Shown: piece after piece, positions 54,932-63,639 of the stretch | Position numbering within the stretch: the first letter of the stretch is position 1 | Layout: the number at the start of each line of letters is the position of its first letter | Source of the DNA: Evansella clarkii | GTDB taxonomy: Bacteria > Bacillota > Bacilli > Bacillales > Salisediminibacteriaceae | Direction: 5' to 3' | Length of the DNA: 64,000 nt | Assembly (NCBI RefSeq): GCF_002019695.1 | Contig: NZ_KV917376.1 | Location: forward strand, 3,004,040-3,068,039 | The notes under the pieces: model-generated | What the model was told of the DNA's origin: nothing | Seen by the model: the letters and a program-made list of their open reading frames with translations, nothing else | Database searches by the model: none | Program-made: the position numbers and the translations under genes

Positions 54932-56689
54932 ATGCGGGTCTTCTTAGACTTAATGTGGTATTTTAAAAAGGAAAAATGGAACTACGGCGGGGGTATCCTC
55001 GTACTTGCCCTCGTATCTTTGTTATCTTTGCTTCCGCCTTATGTGGTAGGAGTAATTGTTGACCACATTGATTCAGGCACATTAACAGAAGAGGTCTTAC
55101 TGAGGTGGATGCTCCTGTTGTTTGGTGTTGCAGTAACCGTTTACATACTAAGGTACTTATGGAGAATACTGATTTTTGGTTCGGCAATCCGCCTGGCCAG
55201 GCTTTTGCGTAACCAGTTGTATGATCATTTTTCTCGAATGTCTTCTTCCTTTTTCCAGAAAAGGAGAACTGGGGATCTGATGGCCCACTCCACAAATGAT
55301 ATTCGGGCAATCGAGCAAACCGCAGGAGCGGGCGTTCTTACTCTTGTAGATTCCATTACTATGGGCGGCTTCGTCATTATCACAATGGCTGTCACGATCA
55401 GCTGGGAACTCACATTGATTGCATTGCTTCCTATGCCGGTGATGGCGTATGCTACGAGCAAGTATGGCTCCATGCTTCATGCGAGGTTTACAAAAGCCCA
55501 GGCAGCCTTCTCTTCCCTGAATGACAAAGTTCAGGAAAGTATGACCGGTATAAGGGTTACGAAGACGTTTGGCTATGAAGAAGAAGACGTAAAAACTTTT
55601 AAAAAAGAATCAGATGACGTTGTGGAAAAAAATATTCACGTAGCGAAAGTAGACGCGCTTTTTGACCCGACGATTTCAATAATTGTTGGATTGTCCTTTT
55701 TCCTATCTATCGTTTTCGGAGCGAGATACGTAGTGATGGATGAGCTTACTATTGGTCAACTTACGAGTTTCACCGTTTATCTCGGGCTGTTAATATGGCC
55801 CATGCTCGCATTTGGCTGGCTGTTTAATATCGTCGAGCGGGGCAGGGCTTCCTATGACCGGGTATCCGCACTCCTTAAAGTGAAACAGGATATTGTCGAT
55901 AAGCCTGGAGCTTCTGAGGAACCGCCGGCAGGGGATATTGAATTTAAGGTTAACCGGTTTTCCTACGAAAGCAGTGTTGAGGATGCATTAAGGGATATTC
56001 ACTTTCGTTTGGAACGGGGGCAGACTTTAGGCATTGCAGGCCGGACAGGAAGCGGGAAAACTACGCTCATCAAAACAATTATGAGAGATTCGGACATTGA
56101 AGACGGGGAAATAATTTTCGACGGTAAGCCGGTCGATAATTACACACTTGATGCTTTACGAGCGTCAATCGGCTATGTGCCTCAGGACCATTTTCTTTTT
56201 TCCGCAACCATCGCAGATAACATCAGCTTTGCCAATCCGGAAGCAGGCTATCAGGAAATTATTCAGGCTGCAAAGCTTGCGGCTATCCATGATGATATTA
56301 TCCGATTTGAGGAAGGTTACGAAACAATTGTAGGTGAGCGGGGAGTCACTTTATCCGGGGGGCAAAAGCAGCGAATATCCATCGCAAGGGCGCTTCTTTC
56401 CAACCCTGAACTGCTGATTCTTGACGATTCGTTGTCGGCGGTCGATGCAAAAACAGAGGAACAGATCCTCCAGGCACTCCGTGATATACGCAGAGGGAAA
56501 ACGACTTTTATTACTGCCCACAGACTCAGTGCTATTAAACATGCAGACCTGATTCTCGTACTGGATGACGGTAAAATAGTCGAACAGGGGGACCATGAGG
56601 AGCTGATGGCCGGCAATGGGTGGTACAGGAAAATGTATGAACACCAGCAGCTGGAGTCGCTCGTAGAGAGAGGGGGACAGTCCTCATGA
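54932..56689 (+). CDS. Heterodimeric ABC exporter, degenerate-site subunit (YheI-like)
   Basis: 585 residues from ATG at 54932, six bases after AGAGGTG; the frame upstream to 54785 is repeat sequence. Six membrane helices fill about residues 1-320, then an ATPase with Walker A GRTGSGKTT (near 371), an intact signature LSGGQKQR (near 475) and Walker B LLILDDS (near 492). Asp replaces the catalytic Glu, so its own ATP site is non-catalytic. It overlaps its partner by four bases. It resembles multidrug exporters YheI/YheH and BmrC/BmrD. Confidence 0.92.
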   Translation: MRVFLDLMWYFKKEKWNYGGGILVLALVSLLSLLPPYVVGVIVDHIDSGTLTEEVLLRWMLLLFGVAVTVYILRYLWRILIFGSAIRLARLLRNQLYDHFSRMSSSFFQKRRTGDLMAHSTNDIRAIEQTAGAGVLTLVDSITMGGFVIITMAVTISWELTLIALLPMPVMAYATSKYGSMLHARFTKAQAAFSSLNDKVQESMTGIRVTKTFGYEEEDVKTFKKESDDVVEKNIHVAKVDALFDPTISIIVGLSFFLSIVFGARYVVMDELTIGQLTSFTVYLGLLIWPMLAFGWLFNIVERGRASYDRVSALLKVKQDIVDKPGASEEPPAGDIEFKVNRFSYESSVEDALRDIHFRLERGQTLGIAGRTGSGKTTLIKTIMRDSDIEDGEIIFDGKPVDNYTLDALRASIGYVPQDHFLFSATIADNISFANPEAGYQEIIQAAKLAAIHDDIIRFEEGYETIVGERGVTLSGGQKQRISIARALLSNPELLILDDSLSAVDAKTEEQILQALRDIRRGKTTFITAHRLSAIKHADLILVLDDGKIVEQGDHEELMAGNGWYRKMYEHQQLESLVERGGQSS

Positions 56690-58503
56690 TAGAGAGACAT
56701 AAACACTTACTGGTGCCGCTTCCCCAGGGGCCGGTCTTTAAGCGGCTGATGGCATACGGCAAACCACATCTGAAGTGGATTCTTATTGCCTTTCTCCTTC
56801 TTGTTGGCGGGACAGGGGCGGAGATTTTAGGACCTATTTTAATTAAAATTTTTATTGATGATTTTTTAACACCGAGAGTTTTTGAGCTGCAGCCTTTAAT
56901 CATGCTTGGAGCAGGCTATTTGCTGCTTCATGTTTCAGCTGCAGTTATGAATTATTCCCAGCTGCTTTTATTTCAGAAAATCGCATTAAGGATCATCCAG
57001 CAGCTGAGGATTGATGTGTTTGCAAAGGTGGAAAAGCTGGGACTGTCTTTCTTCGACCAGTTTCCTGCGGGCGGACTCGTTTCACGGATTACGAACGATA
57101 CAGAACAAGTGAAAGAGCTGTACGTCAGCGTGCTTGCAATTTTTGTCCAGAACATCGTTTTCCTTATAGGTATATTTATCGCTATGTTTGTGCTGAATGT
57201 GCAGCTGGCACTGTTCTGTCTTGTTATATTGCCGCTGATTATTCTCGTAATGCAGCTTTACCGCCGTTTTAGTTCCAAGTATTATGCTGAGATGAGCGAG
57301 AAGCTGAGCCAGCTGAATGCCAGGCTGAACGAATCAATTCAGGGAATGGCGATCATTCAGGTTTTCCGGCAGGAGCGCCGAATGAACAGAGAATTTCAGA
57401 AGACAAACAAGGAGCATCATGATGCTTATTTCAAAAGCATTAAACTGGATGGACTTCTTCTCCGCCCGGCTGTTGATTTCATTTCTATCATGACCCTTGT
57501 CCTTGTGCTGAGCTTTTTTGGAATTACTTCTTTGAACAGCCCTGTTGAAATCGGAGTTCTTTATGCATTCGTCAATTATCTTGACCGTTTCTTTGAACCG
57601 GTAAACCAGATGATGCAGAGGCTGTCTATTTTTCAGCAGGCAATGATTGCCGCAGGGCGTGTCTTCCGGCTTATGGACCATGATGAGCTCGCTCCGGTAA
57701 AACAAGGTGAAGGAGATCCGGAGATAAAGCGCGGTGTTATTGAATTCCGTAATGTGACTTTTTCTTATGATGGCAGGCAGGATGTCCTGAAGAATATCAG
57801 CTTTACTGTAAATGAAGGAGAAACACTTGCCCTTGTCGGCCATACAGGGAGCGGAAAGAGTTCCATTATTAATCTTCTGATGAGGTTTTATGAGATAAAA
57901 CAGGGAGAGATCCTGATTGACGGAGTGCCGCTGAAAAATTATGATGACAGTGAGCTCCGTAAAAAAATGGGGCTCGTGCTTCAGGATCCGTTCATGTTTG
58001 TAGGAGACATAGCTCATAATATCCGGTTGTTTGATGAGAATATTTCAGATCTTGATGTAAAAGAGGCAGCGGAATTTGTTCATGCTGATAATTTTATTGA
58101 TCGGCTTTCCTCTGGTTACAATACAAAAGTTGGAGAACGGGGCACTACTTTTTCCAGCGGCCAGCGCCAGCTCATTTCTTTTGCCAGGACGATGGCTAAG
58201 AAACCGAAAGTACTTGTTCTCGATGAAGCTACCGCAAGTGTTGACACAGAAACGGAAACGCTTATACAGGCAGCTCTTGAAAAAATGCGAAGAGGAAGAA
58301 CCACTATTGCAATCGCACACAGGCTTTCCACTATAAAAGATGCGGATCAGATACTGGTACTTCATCAAGGTGAGATTGTTGAACGGGGAACTCACAATGA
58401 GCTTCTTGAGCAGAGAGGGCTGTATCATAAAATGTACCTTCTTCAGCAAGGTGCAGAAAAACTAGAGGGCAAAATGGAAGAAATGAAAGCAGAACAGCTG
58501 TGA
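56686..58503 (+). CDS. Heterodimeric ABC exporter, catalytic-site subunit (YheH-like)
   Basis: 605 residues. Six membrane helices (about 20-330), then Walker A GHTGSGKSS (near 386), a degenerate signature FSSGQRQL (near 488) and Walker B VLVLDEA with the catalytic Glu. The pattern is complementary to the upstream subunit: the working ATP site uses this Walker A/B and the other subunit's LSGGQ. It exports hydrophobic compounds or lipids; the substrate is unknown. Confidence 0.93.
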   Translation: MIERHKHLLVPLPQGPVFKRLMAYGKPHLKWILIAFLLLVGGTGAEILGPILIKIFIDDFLTPRVFELQPLIMLGAGYLLLHVSAAVMNYSQLLLFQKIALRIIQQLRIDVFAKVEKLGLSFFDQFPAGGLVSRITNDTEQVKELYVSVLAIFVQNIVFLIGIFIAMFVLNVQLALFCLVILPLIILVMQLYRRFSSKYYAEMSEKLSQLNARLNESIQGMAIIQVFRQERRMNREFQKTNKEHHDAYFKSIKLDGLLLRPAVDFISIMTLVLVLSFFGITSLNSPVEIGVLYAFVNYLDRFFEPVNQMMQRLSIFQQAMIAAGRVFRLMDHDELAPVKQGEGDPEIKRGVIEFRNVTFSYDGRQDVLKNISFTVNEGETLALVGHTGSGKSSIINLLMRFYEIKQGEILIDGVPLKNYDDSELRKKMGLVLQDPFMFVGDIAHNIRLFDENISDLDVKEAAEFVHADNFIDRLSSGYNTKVGERGTTFSSGQRQLISFARTMAKKPKVLVLDEATASVDTETETLIQAALEKMRRGRTTIAIAHRLSTIKDADQILVLHQGEIVERGTHNELLEQRGLYHKMYLLQQGAEKLEGKMEEMKAEQL

Positions 58504-58548
58504 AAAACTGATTAATAGAGGTGATACACAGCAGAAGGGGGAGTTATA

Positions 58549-58986
58549 ATGGCAGATATACATCAGGAAATCAAAGTAGATGCACCGCTGAGCGATGTAT
58601 TTGCTTTTCTGGCTAATCCGGCAAACCGAACAGAGTTATATGTAAACGTTGCGGAGGTAACGAAGCTGGGAGAAGGAAAAGGCTGGGTAAAAGGAGACCG
58701 ATTTAAGGAAATAAGGGACCTGTCAAACCGAAAAGTAAGTACAGATTACAAAATTGTGGATTTGCATCATAACCAGAGGGTTGTTTACGAAAGCAGTGCG
58801 GCCGGTATGAAGATGGTTTATGAATATTTTTGTGAAGAAGTCGGAGAGGGCACCAGGGTAAGATTTACTGCTAATATCAAGACAACAGGCATCCGTACAA
58901 AGTTAACCCGTCCTCTGCTCATCCGGATGCTTAAGAAAGAAGAACATGACCACCTGATTAATTTGTACGATCAGCTTACGTCATAG
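58549..58986 (+). CDS. SRPBCC (START/Bet v1-like) ligand-binding protein
   Basis: 145 residues behind GAAGGGGGAG. The sequence (IHQEIKVDAPLSDVFAFLAN onward) has the polyketide-cyclase/SRPBCC fold with a hydrophobic pocket and a long C-terminal helix (residues 120-143). No catalytic residues can be assigned. It follows the ABC pair by 45 bases and could be co-transcribed with it. Confidence 0.8.
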   Translation: MADIHQEIKVDAPLSDVFAFLANPANRTELYVNVAEVTKLGEGKGWVKGDRFKEIRDLSNRKVSTDYKIVDLHHNQRVVYESSAAGMKMVYEYFCEEVGEGTRVRFTANIKTTGIRTKLTRPLLIRMLKKEEHDHLINLYDQLTS

Positions 58987-59007
58987 TGACAGTTGCCTTT
59001 GGGCAAC

Positions 59008-59052
59008 ACCTCCTCAACCATTGATATATATATAGGTTGGGGAGGTTTTTTG
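59008..59052 (+). terminator. Terminator after the SRPBCC gene
   Basis: ACCTCCTCAACC (59008-59019) pairs with GGTTGGGGAGGT (59035-59046, one G-T pair), followed by TTTTTG. Confidence 0.85.
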
Positions 59053-59082
59053 TTTACATAATGCCGTGTGTCAAAGTGGCGT

Positions 59083-59097
59083 GTGTCATAGTGACAC
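59083..59097. promoter_or_regulatory. Short perfect palindrome upstream of copZ
   Basis: GTGTCATAGTGACAC (59083-59097) is a perfect inverted repeat, nested in a wider AAAGTG ... CACTTT symmetry. It lies about 45 bases upstream of the copZ -35. It could be an operator; the regulator is unknown. Confidence 0.35.
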
Positions 59098-59142
59098 TTT
59101 CGTATATTCAAAAAAGTTTCCGCCGGCAAGTACATTTCTTCC

Positions 59143-59171
59143 TTGACATTTATACACCCGGGGGGTATGGT
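59143..59171 (+). promoter_or_regulatory. copZ promoter with CsoR-type copper operator
   Basis: TTGACA (59143-59148), a 17-base spacer and TATGGT (59166-59171). The spacer holds ATACACCCGGGGGGTAT (59152-59168), a GC-centred palindrome like the CsoR operators of copZA operons. Copper would release CsoR and allow transcription. Confidence 0.75.
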
Positions 59172-59283
59172 GGAAGTATAAAGAAATGAAATTTGCTAAC
59201 CTTATTTTTCATGGAGCTTGCAAAACAGCCACCAGGAAAATAAGCTTTATGAAATTACAGCAGCTGAAAGGAGTGTGGCAGAG

Positions 59284-59490
59284 ATGAAGAAAGATGTAAT
59301 TCAGGTCGAAGGTATGACATGCAACCATTGCAAAGCAGCAGTAGAAGGTACATTAAACAACTTAGATGGTGTAAAGGGTGCCGAGGTAAACCTAGAGGCG
59401 AAAAATGTAACTGTTGACTACGAAGAGAGTGTAGTAACAGTGGATAAAATGAAAGAGGAAATTGAAGACCAGGGATACGATGTAGTATAA
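59284..59490 (+). CDS. copZ: Copper chaperone CopZ
   Basis: 68 residues from ATG at 59284 behind AAAGGAG; the frame from 59218 is leader. One heavy-metal-associated domain with GMTCNHC (CxxC, residues 11-17). It carries Cu(I) to the CopA exporter, but neither copA nor csoR is nearby, unlike in B. subtilis. A terminator closes the gene, and a redox gene follows. Confidence 0.93.
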   Translation: MKKDVIQVEGMTCNHCKAAVEGTLNNLDGVKGAEVNLEAKNVTVDYEESVVTVDKMKEEIEDQGYDVV

Positions 59491-59501
59491 TGATAAACAT
59501 A

Positions 59502-59526
59502 AGACGCCGGCATTGCCGGCGTTTTG
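59502..59526 (+). terminator. Terminator after copZ
   Basis: ACGCCGGC (59504-59511) pairs with GCCGGCGT (59514-59521), followed by TTTGCTGTTTTT. Confidence 0.8.
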
Positions 59527-59568
59527 CTGTTTTTCTAACTTATTAAACAGATGCAGAAGGGGTTATCC

Positions 59569-60126
59569 ATGTCTTTACATAAAAAAATCCTTATTGTAAT
59601 TCTCGTTGCAAGTGCAGGAGCCTTTCTCTGGATGGAGCAGCAGCAGAACAATTTCACGAGCGGAACAGATGGGCAGAGTGCATCTCTCCCTCATCCTGGA
59701 CATTCAGCGCCTGATTTTACTCTTGAGCAATTATCAGGAGAAGGGCTGGTTCAGCTAAGTGAAGCCGCTGGAAACGCTAACGGGGCAGTGGTGTATTTCT
59801 GGACTTCCTGGTGCCCTTTCTGCTCTGCTTCAATGGAAGCGGTGGAAAATGCCCACAGAGTACACGGGGAGACTATTCATCTTATCGGTGTTAATGTTAC
59901 CAGTCAGGACTCAAAACAGGCAGCAGAAAACTTCCTTAAGAAACATAGCATCACTTTTCCCAATGTAATGGACCAGGACGGAGCTGTGGCAGATATGTAT
60001 TATGTTCCACCTGTTCCGGCTGTGTTTTTTGTTGACAGCGGCGGAACGATTACATCCAGGAAGACCGGGGCTGTGACAACCGGGGAACTGGAACAGGAAA
60101 TCAGCCGCTTAAAGGAGGCTGACTGA
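59569..60126 (+). CDS. Membrane-anchored TlpA/ResA-type thioredoxin
   Basis: 185 residues from ATG at 59569 (AGAAGGGG upstream; ATG 59551 is less likely). One N-terminal signal-anchor (about 4-21), then a thioredoxin fold facing outside, with the active site TSWCPFCSAS (WCPFC, near 80) and cis-Pro in VPPVPAVFF near 152. It should reduce disulfides, for example in apocytochrome c or copper proteins. The next gene begins two bases after its stop. It could be ResA- or CcdB/StoA-like; the membrane electron donor CcdA is not in the window. Confidence 0.85.
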   Translation: MSLHKKILIVILVASAGAFLWMEQQQNNFTSGTDGQSASLPHPGHSAPDFTLEQLSGEGLVQLSEAAGNANGAVVYFWTSWCPFCSASMEAVENAHRVHGETIHLIGVNVTSQDSKQAAENFLKKHSITFPNVMDQDGAVADMYYVPPVPAVFFVDSGGTITSRKTGAVTTGELEQEISRLKEAD

Positions 60127-60128
60127 TA

Positions 60129-60743
60129 ATGACTGAACCGTTTATTACATGGTCTGTTGGTCCGTTTACAATTTCAGCTCAGATGCTTTTCATTTTTATC
60201 GCGGCAGCAGCCGGATATGGGGTAATGAGCCTTTATCTGAAAAAACTGCACGTGGAAAACAGGGGAGAAATACTGGGCACCTTTTTAACATCGTTAATTA
60301 TCTGCGCAGTTATTTATAAATTGTGGCCGTTTATACTGGATCCTCAGCTGCTTATATCTCCAGGCAACCTGCTTTATTTTGCAGGAGGGCCATATGCGGT
60401 TTATGTTTCTGCAGGTGTTGCAGTAATTTACTTTTTTCTCCAGAGTATAAGAAAGAAATGGAGCCATCACAGCCTGGACAGTTTTATGGCTGCCATAACA
60501 ACCGCTCTGATTGTATTTTCCCTTGGTGTTAAAAACTATGGGCTGCCTTCCCCTTTTTCTTTTGGATATATGTATGAAGGAGTGATGTACCATGCTGTTA
60601 ATTTTTATTACAGCTGGTTGTTCCTTCTCGTACTGCTGGCAGCTTTAATACTCGTGCCTTCCAGTAAGAAATATGCCAGATCAATAACAATGCTCACAGG
60701 ACTGGTAATTGCTTATGGGCTGGCAGCGCCATTCCAGGTGTAG
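60129..60743 (+). CDS. Multi-pass membrane protein, distant relative of Lgt
   Basis: 204 residues, about seven membrane helices. The layout recalls prolipoprotein diacylglyceryl transferase: an N-terminal SVGPFTISAQMLFI, a central FAGGPYAVYVSAG where Lgt has the HGG loop, and C-terminal YHAVNFYYSWLFLLVLL where Lgt has R-x-P-x-x-x-Y. The catalytic His and Arg of Lgt are not present, so transferase activity is unlikely. It is coupled to the thioredoxin gene, and a role in its membrane function is inferred. Confidence 0.65.
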   Translation: MTEPFITWSVGPFTISAQMLFIFIAAAAGYGVMSLYLKKLHVENRGEILGTFLTSLIICAVIYKLWPFILDPQLLISPGNLLYFAGGPYAVYVSAGVAVIYFFLQSIRKKWSHHSLDSFMAAITTALIVFSLGVKNYGLPSPFSFGYMYEGVMYHAVNFYYSWLFLLVLLAALILVPSSKKYARSITMLTGLVIAYGLAAPFQV

Positions 60744-60760
60744 AAACTGATATAATTCGG

Positions 60761-60920
60761 TTTATCCCGATGTAACCGTCCGTAAATCTCCCGCCTTAAA
60801 ACAGCAGTGGAAGCGAAGATGTTTAGGCAGGAGATAACGGACGCTAACATCCCGATTGGTTCAACTAACAAACAGTGGGGGATGAATAAAATCCCCACTG
60901 ATTGAAGGTTCACTTTATAA
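60761..60920 (+). repeat. Structured 160-bp repeat, copy B
   Basis: Nearly identical to copy A: starts TTTATCCCGATGTAACCGTC, has ACGGACGCTAACATCCCGAT and the ATC/CAGTGGGG ... CCCCACTG hairpin, and ends GGTTCACTTTATAA. Differences lie mostly in loops or are paired changes. It begins 17 bases after the Lgt-like gene and ends 61 bases before ccdC. Confidence 0.88.
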
Positions 60921-60981
60921 AAATACGTGAGGATATGCTATACTATTAATCACAGAGGAAAAATGAGGGGGTGAATCTCCC

Positions 60982-61500
60982 ATGGTGGAAATTGTTTTAG
61001 GTGCAGGTGCTGTCATTATGGCTTTCTTAGCTCTCTTTGTGCGAATGAAATCCATGAAAAAACCAGCTAATGCAAAAAAAATTCTGATTCCGCCTGTTGC
61101 GATGTCAACGGGATTTTTAATGTTTTTGTACGAACCGGCACGTCCCACCTCGCTGGAGGTGCTTGAAGCAATAGCAGTGGGATTAATATTCTCCATTGTA
61201 CTGATTAAATTGTCTTCATTTGAAATAAGGGAAAATGCCGTCTATATGAAGAAATCAAAGGCATTCCCATTCATACTGCTTGGACTGCTTGCTGCAAGGC
61301 TGATCTTTAAAACAGTGCTCGGAATTCACTTTGAATATGAGGTACTGGCAGGCATGTTCTTTATTCTTGCATTTGCTATGATTCTTCCTTGGCGTATCGC
61401 TATGTATGTAAAATTCAGGCAAGTGGAAAGAGAACTTAAATCAAAACAGTTGAAAACTAAATTACCACTTAATATGCAAACAGAAAACCCGGCACCATGA
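60982..61500 (+). CDS. ccdC: Cytochrome c biogenesis protein CcdC (YneJ)
   Basis: 172 residues, about five membrane helices, DUF1453 family. The segment STGFLMFLYEPARPTSLEVL near 42-60 is typical. In B. subtilis it lies in the ccdA-yneI-yneJ cluster. CcdC itself is dispensable for cytochrome c synthesis there, to my knowledge. Here ccdA and yneI are absent from this position. GAGGGGGTGA precedes the ATG. Confidence 0.88.
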   Translation: MVEIVLGAGAVIMAFLALFVRMKSMKKPANAKKILIPPVAMSTGFLMFLYEPARPTSLEVLEAIAVGLIFSIVLIKLSSFEIRENAVYMKKSKAFPFILLGLLAARLIFKTVLGIHFEYEVLAGMFFILAFAMILPWRIAMYVKFRQVERELKSKQLKTKLPLNMQTENPAP

Positions 61501-61531
61501 GGATTTAATATCCTCAGGTACCGGGTTTTTG
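61486..61531 (+). terminator. Terminator overlapping the end of ccdC
   Basis: AAACCCGGCACC...AGGAT pairs with ATCCT...GGTACCGGGTTTTT. The stem includes the ccdC stop codon. Repeat copy C begins at the next base. Confidence 0.85.
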
Positions 61532-61686
61532 TTTATCCCGATGCAGCTGTCCGTAAAACTCCACCTTAAAAAATGGGTTGAAACAAAGATGTTCAATTGG
61601 GAGATACCGGAGGTTAACATCCCGATTAGTTCAACTAACAATCAGTGGGATGTACAGGACTCCCTCTGATTAAAGTTTCACGTTAT
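61532..61686 (+). repeat. Structured 160-bp repeat, copy C (diverged)
   Basis: Same order of blocks as copies A and B (TTTATCCCGATG, CTGTCCGTAAAACTCC, GGGAGATACCGG, TTAACATCCCGATTAGTTCA, AATCAGTGGG) but with many changes, and the second hairpin partly lost. An older copy. It abuts the ccdC terminator and lies at the 3' end of yneK on the other strand. Confidence 0.75.
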
Positions 61687-61707
61687 GCTGCCTGTTGTTC
61701 ACGGAGA

Positions 61708-62145
61708 TTATACCGACTCTTTAAAATACGGTTTGTACTGGTCAATATCAATCTTTTTCTCTTTGAGTTTTTTTACGAGAAACTTATGGTCACGTTTTGG
61801 GGTAGCCGCGATGTAACCTTTAATAATTAGTTCCTGGGTCATTTTGTCGGCCTTTTCTTTTAAAGCCATTTCTCCGATTTTGCCGGCTATAGTTCCTTTG
61901 GCAATATCACGGAACAGCTCAGGAACAGGTTCCACAAGTTCATCGAGGAGGGCTTTATCTTCCTCTGACCAAAGATGCCGCGTTTTCTCAATATAGTAAT
62001 CCTGCCAGTCAAGGTCAGATTTACCGTCTTCCTTAGGCAGTCTCTTAAGAAATTTCCTGAACATAAAAAAACCGCCGATACCAACAGTTGTTATCAAAAA
62101 GATCGACCAAAGCACGATCAGCCAAAAAAACAGATCACTTGGCAT
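61708..62145 (-). CDS. yneK: YneK, DUF2621 membrane-anchored protein
   Basis: 145 residues with one N-terminal membrane helix (6-28), then a charged cytoplasmic helical domain (DWQDYYIEKTRHLWSEEDK onward). Matches DUF2621/YneK, which lies by ccdC in B. subtilis, but here on the opposite strand. Function unknown. Confidence 0.88.
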   Translation of the reverse strand: MPSDLFFWLIVLWSIFLITTVGIGGFFMFRKFLKRLPKEDGKSDLDWQDYYIEKTRHLWSEEDKALLDELVEPVPELFRDIAKGTIAGKIGEMALKEKADKMTQELIIKGYIAATPKRDHKFLVKKLKEKKIDIDQYKPYFKESV

Positions 62146-62357
62146 CAGACATCACCTCTTCTTCCTACTGTAGTATATTGTACGATATTCCTGGCTTTCT
62201 GAAAAGGGAGAAAGAGATGTTTGTTGTTTCAATTCAAAAAGGATGAATAACTTTGCGAATGGAAACAACCAGGATAGACGCACTTGTTAACGGAAGTCAT
62301 TTGGGGCATCGCAGTGGCTTTTTTTGCTGCCGAAAAAATAAATTTTTGGAAACAGGT

Positions 62358-62386
62358 TTAACCTTTATCCATTTGGGTATTATAAT
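62358..62386 (+). promoter_or_regulatory. Putative promoter of the cold-shock gene
   Basis: TTAACC (62358-62363), a 17-base spacer and TATAAT (62381-62386), about 35 bases before the start codon. The leader is too short for the long cold-shock UTR type. Confidence 0.5.
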
Positions 62387-62420
62387 ACAGAATCTTGAAA
62401 GAAATATGGAGGGATATGTT

Positions 62421-62623
62421 TTGGCTGAAGGAACAGTAAAATGGTTTAATGCTGACAAAGGTTTTGGTTTTATCGAGCAAGAAGGTGGAGACGATATTTT
62501 CGTACATTTTTCCGCTATTCAGGGAGAAGGCTTTAAAACCTTAGAAGAAGGACAACGTGTTCAATTCGATGTCACTGACGGGGATCGTGGTCCTCAAGCG
62601 TCCAACGTCACTAAACTATAAAA
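62421..62623 (+). CDS. Cold-shock protein (CspA/CspB family)
   Basis: 66 residues from TTG at 62421 behind GGAGGGA; the long in-frame extension to 62253 is not real. RNP1 KGFGFIE and RNP2 DIFVHFSAI are intact. It is a single-domain RNA chaperone. Which paralogue (CspB, CspC or CspD) cannot be decided here. The stop codon TAA ends at about 62621. Confidence 0.94.
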
Positions 62624-62631
62624 AAGTCATG

Positions 62632-62664
62632 GAAAAAACACACCAATGCAGGTGTGTTTTTTCA
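62632..62664 (+). terminator. Terminator after the cold-shock gene
   Basis: GAAAAAACACACC (62632-62644) pairs with GGTGTGTTTTTTC (62651-62663). Works in both directions. Confidence 0.92.
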
Positions 62665-62800
62665 TTTGTATGAAAGCAAGTACTTTGTCAGTAATTTAAT
62701 TATAAGATAAAATAAATCAGGAGGCTTTCAGAGGGGAAGGTCTCCTTTTGTATTGGTAAAGAAGTGATAAAAGAATCGCAGAATAGAGGAGAAACAAAAA

Positions 62801-63559
62801 ATGAAATTAATTTCCTGGAATGTTAATGGAATTCGCGCGTGTGTCAAAAAAGGATTTATTGATTACTTCAATGAAGCTGATGCAGACATCGTTTGCCTGC
62901 AGGAAACGAAATGCCAGGCTGGCCAGATTAAACTGGATATGAAAGGCTATTATCAATACTGGAATTACGCTGAAAGAAAAGGTTATTCAGGAACTGCTGT
63001 TTTTACAAAAATAAAGCCGTTGACTGTTAGTTACGGCCTTGGTATAGAAGAACATGACCAGGAGGGCAGAGTAATAACACTTGAATTTGAACAGTTTTAT
63101 CTGGTAAATGTCTATACACCTAATGCAAAACGTGATTTAACGAGATTGTCATACAGGCTGCATTGGGAGGATGACATTCGAACATATCTCATGGAGCTTG
63201 ACAAGGATAAACCAGTAATTCTATGTGGGGATTTAAATGTAGCACATCAGGAGATCGACCTGAAAAACGCCCGTACGAATAGAGGAAACTCTGGTTTTAC
63301 TGAAGAAGAGCGCGGGAAAATGGACAACCTGCTTTCTTCAGGGTTTATCGACTCATTCAGGTATAAATATCCTGACCTGGAAGGGGCATACACATGGTGG
63401 TCCTACATGAGTAAAGTAAGAGAAAGGAATATTGGGTGGAGAATCGACTACTTTATTGTATCTGAGAAAATAAAGGACTTGATAAAGGAAACAGAAATCC
63501 ATGCTGAAGTTCTTGGAAGCGACCATTGTCCGGTAGCATTGGAAATCGAAACCGCCTGA
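62801..63559 (+). CDS. exoA: Exodeoxyribonuclease III / AP endonuclease ExoA
   Basis: 252 residues. Motifs in order: WNVNGIRA (residues 6-13), LQETKCQ (Glu metal ligand near 36), CGDLNVAHQEIDL near 146, and GSDHCPV near 242. It cleaves DNA at abasic sites and removes 3' blocking groups in base-excision repair. GAGGAGA precedes the ATG. Confidence 0.96.
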   Translation: MKLISWNVNGIRACVKKGFIDYFNEADADIVCLQETKCQAGQIKLDMKGYYQYWNYAERKGYSGTAVFTKIKPLTVSYGLGIEEHDQEGRVITLEFEQFYLVNVYTPNAKRDLTRLSYRLHWEDDIRTYLMELDKDKPVILCGDLNVAHQEIDLKNARTNRGNSGFTEEERGKMDNLLSSGFIDSFRYKYPDLEGAYTWWSYMSKVRERNIGWRIDYFIVSEKIKDLIKETEIHAEVLGSDHCPVALEIETA

Positions 63560-63639
63560 ATCATTCTCCTGGGTTATTGGTTGAAGCAAAAAGGGAATAG
63601 AAGCTTAACGTGCGCCATACAGGAGAAAGGAGCGGTAAG

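Noticed and set aside
57334-58017. A 227-residue reverse-strand ORF opposite the second ABC subunit
   Set aside because: Shadow ORF fully inside a well-supported gene; no ribosome-binding site or motif.
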